From: Streptococcaceae bacterium AF77-01CM03A
GTDB taxonomy: Bacteria; Bacillota; Bacilli; Lactobacillales; Streptococcaceae
Direction of reading: 5' to 3'
DNA length: 64,000 bases
NCBI GenBank assembly: GCA_027665725.1
Contig: JAQDDS010000003.1
Location: 186,001 to 250,000, forward strand
The translations under genes and the position numbers were made by a program. Below the pieces are notes generated by a model, which saw nothing but the letters and a program-made list of their open reading frames with translations, was not told the origin of the DNA and made no database searches. Positions 9,707 to 23,990 of this stretch are shown here, piece after piece. Position 1 is the first letter of the stretch. The number at the start of each line of letters is the position of its first letter.

Positions 9707-10799
9707 TCCACATAGACCAACCAAGGCCCTCATTGACCTAGGTGCTATTCGCTACAATATCCAACAGATGGAAACACACATTCCCAAAGATACTCTCAAA
9801 TGGGCAGTAGTGAAAGCCAATGCTTATGGACATGGAGCGATAGCTGTTGCTAAGGCTATCCAGGATGATGTCGATGGCTTTTGCGTTTCGAATATTGATG
9901 AAGCCATCGAACTTCGTCAGGCAGGAATTTCTAAGAAGATTCTTATTCTAGGAGTATCTGAGGTTGAATCTCTTTCATTGGCTAAGGACTTTGATATAAC
10001 CTTGACAGTGGCTGGGTTGGAATGGATCCAGAGACTCATAGCCACAGATCCAGACTTATCAGGTTTAACTGTTCACCTTAAAATTGACTCTGGTATGGGA
10101 CGAATTGGTTTTAGAAGTACAAGCGAGGCAGAACAAGCTCAAACTTTACTCAAGGAACATGGGGCTAATGTTGAAGGGATCTTTACCCATTTTGCAACTG
10201 CAGATGAAGAGTCAGACAGCTACTTTAAGCAACAGTTGGACTGTTTCAAGGGAATAATCGCAGGCTTGCAAGAAGTCCCTGAACTAGTCCATGCGAGTAA
10301 CTCAGCAACTACTTTATGGCATGCGGAAACGATTTTCAATGCTGTTCGCATGGGGGATTCTATGTATGGTCTCAATCCAAGTGGACAAGTTTTAGAATTG
10401 CCTTATGAACTAAAACCAGCCTTGACCTTAGAAACAGCTATTGTACATATCAAAACAGTAGAGGCTGGGGCTTGCATGGGATATGGAGCGACCTATCAGG
10501 CAGACAGTGAGCAAGTCATTGCTACTTTGCCAATCGGTTATGCGGATGGTTGGACACGAGATATGCAGAATTTCTCAGTTCTGGTGGATGGACAATTGTG
10601 CCCTATTGTAGGGCGGGTATCTATGGACCAGATCACGGTTCGTTTGCCTAAGCTTTACCCATTGGGGACCAAGGTAACTTTGATTGGCTCAGACGGTGAC
10701 AAGGAGATTACTGCAACAGATATAGCAGTCTACCGAGGAACGATCAATTATGAGGTGGTTTGTCTCCTCAGTGATCGAGTTCCGAGAGAATATTATTAA
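9696..10799 (+). CDS. alr: Alanine racemase
   Basis: This PLP enzyme makes D-alanine for peptidoglycan. The 367-aa protein has the PLP-lysine motif [11 protein letters not shown] near residue 40 and the [10 protein letters not shown] motif near the C terminus, with a catalytic tyrosine in [12 protein letters not shown] 9696 is chosen because GGAGG sits 6-9 nt upstream; the frame's earlier ATG-like codon lies inside acpS. It overlaps acpS by 11 nt and is followed after 24 nt by recG. Confidence 0.96.
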   Translation: MKTSPHRPTKALIDLGAIRYNIQQMETHIPKDTLKWAVVKANAYGHGAIAVAKAIQDDVDGFCVSNIDEAIELRQAGISKKILILGVSEVESLSLAKDFDITLTVAGLEWIQRLIATDPDLSGLTVHLKIDSGMGRIGFRSTSEAEQAQTLLKEHGANVEGIFTHFATADEESDSYFKQQLDCFKGIIAGLQEVPELVHASNSATTLWHAETIFNAVRMGDSMYGLNPSGQVLELPYELKPALTLETAIVHIKTVEAGACMGYGATYQADSEQVIATLPIGYADGWTRDMQNFSVLVDGQLCPIVGRVSMDQITVRLPKLYPLGTKVTLIGSDGDKEITATDIAVYRGTINYEVVCLLSDRVPREYY

Positions 10800-10823
10800 G
10801 AAACAAAAGGAAAGGAGAGGAGC

Positions 10824-12839
10824 ATGAATTTACATCAACCCTTGCATGTCTTGCCTGGCGTGGGACCAAAATCTGCAGAGAAATATACCAAACTAGGAAT
10901 TGAAAACCTGCAAGATCTCTTGCTCTACTTTCCTTTCCGTTATGAAGATTTTAAGACCAAGCAGGTGCTAGAGCTAGAAGATGGTGAAAAGGCTGTTTTA
11001 TCTGGTCAGGTAGTGACACCAGCCAGTGTTCAGTATTATGGTTTTAAGCGTAATCGCCTACGTTTTAGCCTCAAGCAGGGAGAGGTTGTGTTTGCGGTGA
11101 ACTTCTTTAACCAACCCTACCTGGCTGATAAGATTGAACTAGGAGCAACCTTGGCTGTCTTTGGCAAGTGGGATCGTGCCAAGGCTAGTCTCACAGGAAT
11201 GAAGGTTTTAGCCCAAGTAGAGGACGACCTCCAACCTGTTTATCGTCTCGCACAAGGTATCAGTCAAGCAGGACTTGTTAAGGTCATCAAGACCGCCTTT
11301 GATCAAGGACTGGATCTCTTGATAGAGGAAAATCTCCCTCAGTCCTTGTTAGACAAATATAAACTCATGCCTCGCAGTCAGGCTGTGCGAGCCATGCATT
11401 TTCCTAAGGATTTGGCAGAATACAAACAGGCCCTTCGTCGAATCAAGTTTGAGGAACTCTTTTATTTCCAAATGCAATTACAGACCCTCAAGTCTGAAAA
11501 TAAGGTTGATGGAAGTGGTCTGGTCTTGAACTGGTCTCAGAAAAAATTAACTGCAGTGAAAGAGAAATTGCCTTTTGCCTTGACCCAAGCCCAAGAAAAA
11601 AGCCTGCAAGAAATTCTAACAGATATGAAGTCGGACCATCACATGAATCGACTCTTACAAGGGGATGTAGGAAGTGGGAAGACAGTGGTTGCAGGTCTTG
11701 CTATGTATGCAGCTGTAACGGCAGGGTATCAGGCTGCCCTCATGGTTCCAACAGAGATTCTTGCAGAGCAGCATTTTGAAAGTCTAGAGAGTCTCTTTCC
11801 TGATTTTAAATTAGCTCTCCTAACAGGGTCACTGAAAGCTGCAGAAAAACGCAAGGTCTTGGAAACCATTGCCAAAGGGGAAGCCGATGTGATTATCGGA
11901 ACCCATGCTCTTATACAAGACGGCGTGGACTATGCCCGACTCGGCTTGATTATCATCGATGAGCAACATCGCTTTGGTGTAGGGCAAAGGCGTATTTTAC
12001 GTGAAAAAGGAGAAAATCCAGATGTCCTCATGATGACGGCAACTCCCATACCACGGACCTTAGCCATCACTGCCTTTGGAGATATGGATGTTTCTATTAT
12101 TGACCAGATGCCAGCAGGGCGTAAACCCATCGTAACGCGCTGGATTAAACATGAACAGTTGCCCCAGGTCTTGACTTGGTTGGAAGGAGAAATTCAGAAA
12201 GGTTCTCAAGCCTATGTCATTTCGCCCTTGATTGAAGAGTCTGAAGCTCTTGATCTGAAAAACGCTATTGCTTTATCGGAAGAGTTGACGGCTCATTTTT
12301 CTGGAAAAGCAAAAGTTGCCCTCTTACACGGGAAGATGAAGAGTGATGAAAAAGACCAGATTATGCAGGAATTCAAAGAGAGAAAGACAGATATCTTGGT
12401 TTCTACAACGGTTATCGAGGTCGGGGTCAATGTGCCAAATGCAACAGTCATGATTATCATGGATGCTGATCGCTTTGGTCTTAGTCAACTTCATCAGCTT
12501 AGAGGTCGTGTCGGTCGTGGAGATAAGCAGTCCTATGCAGTTCTAGTGGCCAATCCAAAAACTGACTCTGGCAAAGACCGCATGCGTATCATGACAGAAA
12601 CGACCAATGGTTTTGTTCTTGCAGAAGAAGATTTGAAAATGCGCGGTTCGGGTGAGATTTTTGGGACCAAACAGTCAGGTCTACCAGAGTTTCATGTAGC
12701 TGATATCATCGAAGACTTCCCAATCCTTGAAGAAGCCAGAAAGGTAGCTAGCTATATCAGCTCCCTTCCTAACTGGCAAGAGGATCCAGAATGGCACATG
12801 ATTGCCTTGCATCTGGAAAAGAAAGAATATCTGGATTAA
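10824..12839 (+). CDS. recG: ATP-dependent DNA helicase RecG
   Basis: RecG remodels stalled forks and Holliday junctions. The 671-aa protein has an N-terminal wedge/OB domain (LPGVGPKSAEKY at the start), Walker A LQGDVGSGKTVVAG near residue 285, DEQH box with the QHRFGVGQR signature near residue 385, motif VIEVGVNVPNA, and QLRGRVGRG near residue 557. AAAGGAGAGGAGC precedes the ATG. It is probably the last gene of the acpS-alr-recG unit. Confidence 0.97.
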   Translation: MNLHQPLHVLPGVGPKSAEKYTKLGIENLQDLLLYFPFRYEDFKTKQVLELEDGEKAVLSGQVVTPASVQYYGFKRNRLRFSLKQGEVVFAVNFFNQPYLADKIELGATLAVFGKWDRAKASLTGMKVLAQVEDDLQPVYRLAQGISQAGLVKVIKTAFDQGLDLLIEENLPQSLLDKYKLMPRSQAVRAMHFPKDLAEYKQALRRIKFEELFYFQMQLQTLKSENKVDGSGLVLNWSQKKLTAVKEKLPFALTQAQEKSLQEILTDMKSDHHMNRLLQGDVGSGKTVVAGLAMYAAVTAGYQAALMVPTEILAEQHFESLESLFPDFKLALLTGSLKAAEKRKVLETIAKGEADVIIGTHALIQDGVDYARLGLIIIDEQHRFGVGQRRILREKGENPDVLMMTATPIPRTLAITAFGDMDVSIIDQMPAGRKPIVTRWIKHEQLPQVLTWLEGEIQKGSQAYVISPLIEESEALDLKNAIALSEELTAHFSGKAKVALLHGKMKSDEKDQIMQEFKERKTDILVSTTVIEVGVNVPNATVMIIMDADRFGLSQLHQLRGRVGRGDKQSYAVLVANPKTDSGKDRMRIMTETTNGFVLAEEDLKMRGSGEIFGTKQSGLPEFHVADIIEDFPILEEARKVASYISSLPNWQEDPEWHMIALHLEKKEYLD

Positions 12840-12920
12840 GCTTTTTCTAAGAAAATGTTAAGTTTGCTTTTAGGGTGAGTATCTATACTAGAGTCATCAA
12901 AAAGAAACGAGGACTCTCTC

Positions 12921-12986
12921 ATGACTATTAAAGTAAATTACCCAAAGACATTTCAAAAAGAAATTCAACCTTCTCCTAAATACTAA
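12921..12986 (+). CDS. Small peptide gene, 21 codons, unknown function
   Basis: A short ORF beginning MTIKVNYPKT and ending QPSPKY has its own ribosome site (GAGG at 12909-12912, 8 nt before ATG), a TATACT -10 candidate at 12884-12889 and a strong terminator starting 2 nt after its stop. The peptide is cationic, has no Gly-Gly leader and no membrane segment. The self-contained layout argues for a real transcript, possibly a signalling or regulatory peptide or a small RNA with an incidental ORF. I do not recognise it. Confidence 0.55.
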   Translation: MTIKVNYPKTFQKEIQPSPKY

Positions 12987-12987
12987 G

Positions 12988-13009
12988 AAAAGAGCGAAAT
13001 CGCTCTTTT
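12988..13009 (+). terminator. Intrinsic terminator after the 21-codon peptide gene
   Basis: Perfect 10-bp stem AAAAGAGCGA/TCGCTCTTTT with a 2-nt loop followed by a T-rich run. Confidence 0.92.
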
Positions 13010-13018
13010 TTATTTTTT

Positions 13019-13117
13019 TAAAACTACTTTCAGAGAGATTCTTGCAGGGGTCGGACAGTAAATCCACTTTCCGTTTCCCTTTCTTTCTTGCATTGCTTTC
13101 CCATATGTGCTACAGTT
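13019..13117 (+). promoter_or_regulatory. NanR-type box and promoter upstream of the esterase gene
   Basis: A 14-mer at 13019-13032 matches TGAAACTACTTTCA with one change (TAAAACTACTTTCA). After exactly 56 nt comes -35 TTGCAT (13089-13094), then 17 nt, then an extended -10 TACAGT (13112-13117). The same box-to-promoter spacing recurs at three other promoters of the locus. Confidence 0.7.
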
Positions 13118-13118
13118 A

Positions 13119-13133
13119 TGATAACGTTTACAA
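13119..13133. promoter_or_regulatory. cre-like CcpA site upstream of the esterase gene
   Basis: ATGATAACGTTTACA matches the cre consensus with one mismatch and lies just downstream of the -10 box, a position suited to catabolite repression. Confidence 0.65.
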
Positions 13134-13149
13134 AGCAAAGGAGGGTTTT

Positions 13150-14133
13150 ATGAGAAATCCAGCATTAGTAGAAGAAATGAAAACATATAGAGGAAGAGAT
13201 GAAGTTCCTCAAGATTTTGATGCTTTTTGGGATGGTGAGATTGACAAGGTTTCGGTCTTGCCAGACTATCAACTAGAGGAACGTGATTTTCATATTCCTA
13301 ATGTGAAGTGCTATGAGTTAACCTTTAAAGGTACACGTGATGGCCTTGTTTATGCGCGTGTAGTCTTACCAAAATCAGAAGAGAAAGTACCCGTCATTTT
13401 CCACTTCCATGGTTATATGGGACGTTGCTGGGATTGGACAGATATGCTAGCCTTTACCGTCGCTGGTTATGGGGTTGTATCGATGGATGTTCGTGGGCAA
13501 TCTGGTTACTCACAAGATGGCTTACGTTCGCCTCTCGGAAATACAGTTAAGGGCCAAATCATACGTGGTGCAGTAGAAGGAAAAGAGCAACTCTTCTACA
13601 AAGATGTCTATCTAGATATTTATCAATTGGTTGAAATTGTCGCTAGTTTCCCGCAAGTGGATGAAGAGCAGTTGGCTAGTTATGGAGCTTCGCAAGGAGG
13701 AGCGCTGGCTTTAGTGGCTGCAGGGCTCAATCCACGTATCAAGCGAACAGTGACTATCTATCCATTCTTGTCAGACTTTAGACGAGTATTAGAAATTGGG
13801 AATACCAGTGAAGCCTATGATGAACTCTTCCGTTATTTTAAGTTTCATGATCCATTCCATGAAACAGAAGAACAAATCATGGAGACGCTTGGTTATATCG
13901 ATGTGAAAAACCTTGCTCATCGCATCGAAGGTGAGGTGAGAATGATTACAGGGCTTGATGATGATGTCTGCTACCCAATCACCCAGTTTGCCATTTACAA
14001 TCGTTTGACTTGTGAAAAGAGCTATCGTCTCATGCCAGAATATGCCCACGAGGCTATGAATGTTCATGTCAATGACCAGGTTTACAACTGGTTGTGTGGT
14101 AGTGAGATTCCCTTTACCTATCTTGGTCGTTAG
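13150..14133 (+). CDS. axe1: Acetyl xylan esterase / cephalosporin-C deacetylase family hydrolase
   Basis: A 327-aa carbohydrate esterase family 7 alpha/beta hydrolase that removes acetyl groups from sugars. The nucleophile elbow GASQGGALALV (Ser) is clear near residue 180, RGQ oxyanion motif (MDVRGQSG) near 117, an Asp in GLDDDVCYP near 273 and a His in PEYAHEAMN near 303. Start 13150 follows AAAGGAGGG; the open frame upstream (from 13042) is promoter DNA. Next to a sialidase locus it may de-acetylate O-acetyl sialic acids, which is inference. The same gene neighbours nanA in pneumococcus. Confidence 0.9.
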   Translation: MRNPALVEEMKTYRGRDEVPQDFDAFWDGEIDKVSVLPDYQLEERDFHIPNVKCYELTFKGTRDGLVYARVVLPKSEEKVPVIFHFHGYMGRCWDWTDMLAFTVAGYGVVSMDVRGQSGYSQDGLRSPLGNTVKGQIIRGAVEGKEQLFYKDVYLDIYQLVEIVASFPQVDEEQLASYGASQGGALALVAAGLNPRIKRTVTIYPFLSDFRRVLEIGNTSEAYDELFRYFKFHDPFHETEEQIMETLGYIDVKNLAHRIEGEVRMITGLDDDVCYPITQFAIYNRLTCEKSYRLMPEYAHEAMNVHVNDQVYNWLCGSEIPFTYLGR

Positions 14134-14147
14134 AAATATGTAAAAAG

Positions 14148-14168
14148 AGTCCTGTCAAAATCAGGACT
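14148..14168 (+). terminator. Intrinsic terminator after the esterase gene
   Basis: Stem AGTCCTG/CAGGACT, 7-nt loop, then TTATTTTT. Confidence 0.85.
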
Positions 14169-14186
14169 TTATTTTTGGAAGATTAA

Positions 14187-14285
14187 AGAAAGTAGTTTCA
14201 AAAAGTTTGAATCATAGAAATATATCTGAAAGTAAATTCTATTATAGATTACTAAGGCTATTATTTAGAATATTTATTATATAAT
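14187..14285 (+). promoter_or_regulatory. NanR-type box and promoter of nanA
   Basis: The box AGAAAGTAGTTTCA (14187-14200) is the near-palindrome read on the other strand. After exactly 56 nt comes a poor -35 (GCTATT, 14257-14262), then 17 nt, then TATAAT (14280-14285). A second half-like site TGAAAGTAAATTCT begins 40 nt after the first (14227). The poor -35 fits an activator-dependent promoter. Confidence 0.68.
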
Positions 14286-14315
14286 AGGTATAACATCAAG
14301 TCGAAAGGAGTAAAA

Positions 14316-18121
<3,806 letters not shown>

Positions 18122-18179
18122 TGGCAACATTGAATCTAAAAAGTCTCTATAAAAAGGTTTAGACTCATATTAGAAGGGT

Positions 18180-18201
18180 CTGTAACGTTCATTCGTTACA
18201 G
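18180..18201 (+). terminator. Intrinsic terminator after nanA
   Basis: Perfect 8-bp stem CTGTAACG/CGTTACAG with a 6-nt loop, followed by GCTTTTTATTT. Confidence 0.93.
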
Positions 18202-18278
18202 GCTTTTTATTTGCAGAAAGCGAAGATTCTAGTAGGAATAAGTGGATGGAAGGCGATTCAAACTCGGGTATTTCTCCC

Positions 18279-18377
18279 TGAAACTACTTTCAGGAGATTC
18301 TGTTTCATAAAATTGTTTTGAAACTTTAATCTATTCTAGTACAAGTTATTGAAAGCGCTTTAAAAATGATATATAAT
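18279..18377 (+). promoter_or_regulatory. NanR-type box, promoter and cre of nanE
   Basis: TGAAACTACTTTCA (18279-18292), exactly 56 nt, -35 TTGAAA (18349-18354), 17 nt, -10 TATAAT (18372-18377). The cre-like palindrome TTGAAAGCGCTTTAA (18349-18363) lies on the -35 box, so CcpA would block polymerase. A second half-like site TGAAACTTTAATCT starts at 18319, 40 nt after the first. Confidence 0.8.
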
Positions 18378-18411
18378 AGGCTCATAAGAAAAAAGAAAAG
18401 GAGGAAAGTAG

Positions 18412-19110
18412 ATGCCACAGATCAGTAAAGAAGCTTTGATTGAGCAGATTAAAGATGGAATCATCGTTTCTTGTCAGGCACTTCCTCACGAACCGCTTTA
18501 TACAGAAGCGGGAGGTATAATGCCCTTGCTAGTCAAAGCGGCTGAGCAAGGTGGAGCAGTCGGTATCCGAGCAAATAGTGTTCGAGATATCAAGGAAATA
18601 AAAGAGGTCACAAACCTTCCGATTATCGGGATTATCAAACGTGATTATCCGCCACAGGAACCATTCATCACAGCCACTATGAAAGAGGTTGATGAATTAG
18701 CGGCTCTAGACATTGAGGTAATCGCTCTAGATTGTACCAAGAGAGAACGCCATGATGGCTTAGAGATTCAAGAATTCATTCGTCAAATCAAAGAAAAATA
18801 TCCAAATCAACTCTTGATGGCTGACACAAGTACCTTTGAAGAAGGGCTTACAGCAGTTGAAGCAGGAATTGATTTTGTTGGAACAACCTTGTCAGGCTAC
18901 ACATCTTATAGCCCGAAAGTAGACGGTCCAGACTTTGAATTGATTAAGAAACTTTGTGATGCAGGAGTAGACGTCATCGCAGAAGGTAAGATTCACACAC
19001 CAGAACAGGCTAAGCAAATCCTAGGTTACGGAGTGCGAGGCATCGTAGTTGGTGGCGCTATTACTAGACCAAAAGAGATCACGGAACGATTTGTTGCGGG
19101 TCTCAAATAA
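18412..19110 (+). CDS. nanE: N-acetylmannosamine-6-phosphate 2-epimerase
   Basis: NanE converts N-acetylmannosamine-6-phosphate to N-acetylglucosamine-6-phosphate, the last dedicated step of sialic-acid use. The 232-aa TIM-barrel protein shows the family patterns [18 protein letters not shown] N terminus ([13 protein letters not shown]), [21 protein letters not shown] (catalytic Lys/Asp region) and [25 protein letters not shown] precedes the ATG. It heads the transporter block, satA starting 116 nt downstream. Confidence 0.95.
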   Translation: MPQISKEALIEQIKDGIIVSCQALPHEPLYTEAGGIMPLLVKAAEQGGAVGIRANSVRDIKEIKEVTNLPIIGIIKRDYPPQEPFITATMKEVDELAALDIEVIALDCTKRERHDGLEIQEFIRQIKEKYPNQLLMADTSTFEEGLTAVEAGIDFVGTTLSGYTSYSPKVDGPDFELIKKLCDAGVDVIAEGKIHTPEQAKQILGYGVRGIVVGGAITRPKEITERFVAGLK

Positions 19111-19151
19111 GACAATTAAAACACGAGGAGAGTGGTTGATTCGTAAAATAA

Positions 19152-20546
<1,395 letters not shown>

Positions 20547-20568
20547 GCCCTAAATAAAAAGTAAAATC

Positions 20569-20607
20569 CCCCCTTTTCCCTGTGCACATTTGTGTACGAA
20601 AAGGGGG
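20569..20607 (+). terminator. Hairpin between satA and satB (partial terminator)
   Basis: CCCCCTTTTC (20569-20578) pairs with GAAAAGGGGG (20598-20607), enclosing an inner GTGCAC/GTGTAC stem, followed by AGTTTTGTTT. Placed 22 nt after the satA stop, inside the presumed operon. Confidence 0.8.
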
Positions 20608-20759
20608 AGTTTTGTTTAAAAAATGTAAGAAACTGACAGGTCAAAATTAAAATGAAGTTCTTACATAGGCTTTTCTTGGAAAAAATTTCATTTTGATTTT
20701 ACATCAATGTCAGACAACAATTAAAAAAACAAAAACTATTTGAAAGTGAGGTGCCGACT

Positions 20760-21647
20760 GTGAAAGTCAATAAAATTCGTATGCGGGAAACAGTTATTTC
20801 CTACGCATTCTTAGCACCAGTATTAATCTTCTTTACCGTCTTTGTCCTAGCTCCAATGATCATGGGATTCATCACTAGTTTCTTTAACTACTCGATGACT
20901 AGCTTTGAGTTTGTGGGACTTGACAACTACATCCGCATGTTTAAAGACCCTGTCTTTACAAAATCTTTGATTAATACCGTAATCTTAGTTATCGGATCTG
21001 TACCAGTCGTTGTACTCTTCTCACTATTTGTGGCATCACAAACTTACCAACAAAATGCAGTTGCTAGATCCTTCTATCGTTTCGTATTCTTCCTTCCTGT
21101 TGTAACAGGTAGTGTTGCTGTAACGGTTGTATGGAAATGGATTTATGATCCTCTATCAGGTATTTTGAATTTCGTGCTTAAGTCAAGCCATATCATTAGC
21201 CAAAACATTTCTTGGTTGGGTGATAAAAACTGGGCTTTGATGGCGATTATGATTATTCTTTTGACAACATCAGTTGGTCAGCCAATCATCCTTTACATCG
21301 CTGCAATGGGTAATATTGATAACTCACTTGTAGAAGCGGCGCGTGTCGACGGAGCAACTGAGTTACAAGTTTTCTGGAAGATTAAATGGCCAAGCCTCCT
21401 TCCAACAACTCTTTATATCGCAATCATTACAACCATCAACTCATTCCAGTGTTTTGCTTTGATTCAGCTTTTGACTTCCGGTGGTCCAAACTACTCAACA
21501 AGTACACTTATGTACTACCTATACGAAAAAGCTTTCCAATTGACTGAGTATGGCTATGCCAATACTATTGGTGTATTCTTAGCAGTTATGATTGCCATCG
21601 TCAGCTTTGTTCAATTTAAAGTACTTGGAAACGACGTAGAATACTAA
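20760..21647 (+). CDS. satB: Sialic-acid ABC transporter permease SatB
   Basis: A 295-aa MalF-type permease with six membrane segments and the binding-protein-dependent inner-membrane signature EAARVDGATELQVFWKIKWP. The GTG at 20760 is preferred because GAGGTG lies 6 nt upstream; GTG 20751 would add three residues and sits within that ribosome site. It pairs with SatC, 16 nt downstream. Confidence 0.92.
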   Translation: MKVNKIRMRETVISYAFLAPVLIFFTVFVLAPMIMGFITSFFNYSMTSFEFVGLDNYIRMFKDPVFTKSLINTVILVIGSVPVVVLFSLFVASQTYQQNAVARSFYRFVFFLPVVTGSVAVTVVWKWIYDPLSGILNFVLKSSHIISQNISWLGDKNWALMAIMIILLTTSVGQPIILYIAAMGNIDNSLVEAARVDGATELQVFWKIKWPSLLPTTLYIAIITTINSFQCFALIQLLTSGGPNYSTSTLMYYLYEKAFQLTEYGYANTIGVFLAVMIAIVSFVQFKVLGNDVEY

Positions 21648-21663
21648 TAGAAAGGAGACAGCT

Positions 21664-22503
21664 ATGCAATCTACACAAAAGAAACCTTTAACAGCCTTCA
21701 CTGTTATTTCAACCATCTTCTTGCTTTTATTGACTGTACTGTTTATCTTTCCATTCTACTGGATCTTAACAGGTGCATTCAAATCACAACCAGATACCAT
21801 TATGATTCCACCACAATGGTTCCCTAAAGCTCCAACTATGGAGAACTTCCAACAATTGATGGTGCAAAACCCAGCCTTGCAATGGATGTGGAACTCAGTC
21901 TTCATTTCTTTAGTAACGATGTTCTTGGTTTGTGCAACGTCTTCACTAGCAGGTTATGTATTGGCTAAGAAACGTTTCTATGGACAACGCATTCTCTTCG
22001 CTATCTTTATCGCTGCCATGGCTCTTCCAAAACAAGTTGTTCTTGTGCCATTGGTACGTATCGTCAACTTCATGGGAATCCATGACACTCTTTGGGCAGT
22101 TATCTTGCCTTTGATCGGATGGCCATTTGGGGTCTTCCTCATGAAACAATTTAGTGAAAACATTCCTACAGAATTGCTCGAATCTGCTAAAATCGATGGA
22201 TGTGGTGAGATTCGTACCTTCTGGAGCGTAGCCTTCCCTATTGTGAAACCAGGATTTGCAGCTCTTGCAATCTTTACCTTCATCAATACATGGAATGACT
22301 ACTTCATGCAATTGGTAATGTTGACTTCACGTCAAAACTTGACCATCTCACTCGGGGTTGCGACTATGCAGGCCGAGATGGCAACCAACTATGGTTTAAT
22401 TATGGCAGGGGCTGCTCTTGCAGCTGTGCCAATCGTAACAGTCTTCCTTGTCTTCCAAAAATCCTTCACTCAAGGTATTACTATGGGAGCTGTCAAAGGA
22501 TAA
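21664..22503 (+). CDS. satC: Sialic-acid ABC transporter permease SatC
   Basis: A 279-aa MalG-type permease with six membrane helices and the EAA loop ESAKIDGCGEIRTFWSVAFP, which contacts the cytosolic ATPase. GAAAGGAGA precedes the ATG. It completes the SatABC importer. Confidence 0.93.
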   Translation: MQSTQKKPLTAFTVISTIFLLLLTVLFIFPFYWILTGAFKSQPDTIMIPPQWFPKAPTMENFQQLMVQNPALQWMWNSVFISLVTMFLVCATSSLAGYVLAKKRFYGQRILFAIFIAAMALPKQVVLVPLVRIVNFMGIHDTLWAVILPLIGWPFGVFLMKQFSENIPTELLESAKIDGCGEIRTFWSVAFPIVKPGFAALAIFTFINTWNDYFMQLVMLTSRQNLTISLGVATMQAEMATNYGLIMAGAALAAVPIVTVFLVFQKSFTQGITMGAVKG

Positions 22504-22584
22504 TACTCTGCGAATATTGAATATCGTACAATCTGTTTATCAGTATACAGAAGTATAGTTGATAGACTAAGAGAATACAGGATA

Positions 22585-22646
22585 TATAAGTGTCTACAAA
22601 ATGGAGAGGAGTTGCTTGCTTCACGAAGTTTTGTTAGACACTTATA
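22585..22646. repeat. Long inverted repeat between satC and the YhcH-type gene
   Basis: TATAAGTGTCTACAAAA (22585-22601) is complementary to 22629-22646 except for one bulged T, making a 17-bp stem over a 27-nt loop that holds a smaller CTTC-AC-GAAG hairpin. No T-run follows. It could be a small MITE-like element or an mRNA structure. Confidence 0.65.
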
Positions 22647-22703
22647 AACTTACTGGCTAGACATCTTATGTCTGAAGGTATTAATCAGGTAAAGGAAATT
22701 ACT

Positions 22704-23156
22704 ATGATTTTTGATGATTTAAAAAACATTAGCTTTTACAAAGGAATTCACCCAAATCTGGACAAGGCTATCGATTATCTCTATGAGCATCGTAAGGATA
22801 GTTTTGAATTAGGTAAATACGAGATTGATGGGGATAAAGTTTTCCTAGTTGTACAAGAAAATGTTCTTAATAAAGAAGAAAATGATCGCTTTGAATACCA
22901 TAAAAACTATGCAGACTTGCATTTGTTGGTTGAAGGGCATGAATACTCAAGTTACGGTTCTCGTGTTAAGGACGAGGCAGTAGCATTTGATGAAGCTAGT
23001 GACATCGGCTTTGTTCACTGTCACGAACAATACCCACTTTTGTTGGGTTATCACAATTTTGCAGTCTTCTTCCCAGGGGAGCCTCATCAGCCTAACGGTT
23101 ATGCAGGTATGGAAGATAAAGTTCGCAAATATTTATTTAAAATTTTAATCGATTAG
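22704..23156 (+). CDS. YhcH/YjgK/YiaL family protein (NanQ-like)
   Basis: This 150-aa cupin-like family is represented in E. coli by YhcH/NanQ, reported to help sialic-acid anomer conversion. Conserved histidines and acidic residues are visible in YADLHLLVEGHEYSSYG, HCHEQYPLL and FPGEPHQPNGYAG. ATG 22704 is chosen for AAAGGA 8 nt upstream; 22668 would add 12 residues without a ribosome site. The next gene follows after 20 nt. Confidence 0.85.
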   Translation: MIFDDLKNISFYKGIHPNLDKAIDYLYEHRKDSFELGKYEIDGDKVFLVVQENVLNKEENDRFEYHKNYADLHLLVEGHEYSSYGSRVKDEAVAFDEASDIGFVHCHEQYPLLLGYHNFAVFFPGEPHQPNGYAGMEDKVRKYLFKILID

Positions 23157-23176
23157 TCAGTTAGGAGGAGCAAACA

Positions 23177-23827
23177 ATGGCACATAAAGGATCTGGATTG
23201 ATAAAAGCGGCATTCGATACGGATAACTTTCTTATGCGTTTTTGCGAGAAAGTGTTAGATATCGTGACGGTTAACCTACTCTTTGTTGTGTCTTGTTTGC
23301 CTATTGTGACTATTGGGGTAGCTAAAATCAGTCTCTATGAGACAATCTTTGAAGTGAAGCGCAGCCGTCGTATTCCTGTTTTCAAAATTTATATTAGAGC
23401 CTTTAAGCAAAATTTGAAATTAGGTTTTCAGTTAGGTTTGCTGGAATTAGGAATCTTTTTGATCAGTGTGGTTGACTTATCACTATTTTGGAGTCAAACT
23501 GGAGTTGCCTTTCAACTCATTAAAGCTATTTGTTTGGGAATTCTGATATTTTTAACACTAGTTATGTTGGCTAGCTATCCAATTGCTGCACGCTATCAAT
23601 TAACTTGGAAAGAAGTGCTCCAAAAGGGATTACTTTTGGTAAGTTTTAACTTCGTATGGTTCTTCTTGATGCTTGCGATTATTTTGTTAATCATTATGCT
23701 TCTCTATCTATCAGGCTTTACTCTAGTGCTTGGTGGTTCAGCATTTCTACTCTTTGGCTTTGGTCTTCTTGCCTTTTGCCAAGCTGGATTAATGGAAAAA
23801 TTGTTTGCTAAATATCAAGCAGATTGA
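23177..23827 (+). CDS. YesL-family (DUF624) membrane protein
   Basis: A 216-aa integral membrane protein with about five hydrophobic segments, starting with the family's typical cytoplasmic AFDTDNFLMRFCEKVLDIVTVNLLF entry (written here in part only: DTDNFLMRFCEKV). DUF624/YesL genes usually sit in sugar-ABC-transporter operons of Firmicutes; the role is unknown. TTAGGAGGAG precedes the ATG. It occupies the same place in the pneumococcal nan locus. Confidence 0.85.
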   Translation: MAHKGSGLIKAAFDTDNFLMRFCEKVLDIVTVNLLFVVSCLPIVTIGVAKISLYETIFEVKRSRRIPVFKIYIRAFKQNLKLGFQLGLLELGIFLISVVDLSLFWSQTGVAFQLIKAICLGILIFLTLVMLASYPIAARYQLTWKEVLQKGLLLVSFNFVWFFLMLAIILLIIMLLYLSGFTLVLGGSAFLLFGFGLLAFCQAGLMEKLFAKYQAD

Positions 23828-23835
23828 AAATGATA

Positions 23836-23934
23836 TGAAACTACTTTCAAACATGAAAAGCTATGGAAAATGAATAGAAATTAAAATCTAAGTGGCTGAG
23901 ATATATTGAAAGCGCTTTTTACAAGGTGTATACT
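23836..23934 (+). promoter_or_regulatory. NanR-type box, promoter and cre of the lyase gene
   Basis: TGAAACTACTTTCA (23836-23849), exactly 56 nt, -35 TTGAAA (23906-23911), 17 nt, -10 TATACT (23929-23934). A cre-like palindrome TTGAAAGCGCTTTTT (23906-23920) overlaps the -35. The layout is identical to that of nanE. Confidence 0.8.
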
Positions 23935-23990
23935 AAAATAGTAAAAAATCATCTGCTCAAAGCAGAAAAAAGAAATCTTAGGAGAAATCT

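Noticed and set aside
13042..13149. An upstream in-frame start for the esterase that looks like a signal peptide (FRFPFFLALLSHMCYS)
   Set aside because: The stretch covers the -35, -10 and cre site, and AAGGAGG stands at ATG 13150. The hydrophobic peptide is translated promoter DNA.
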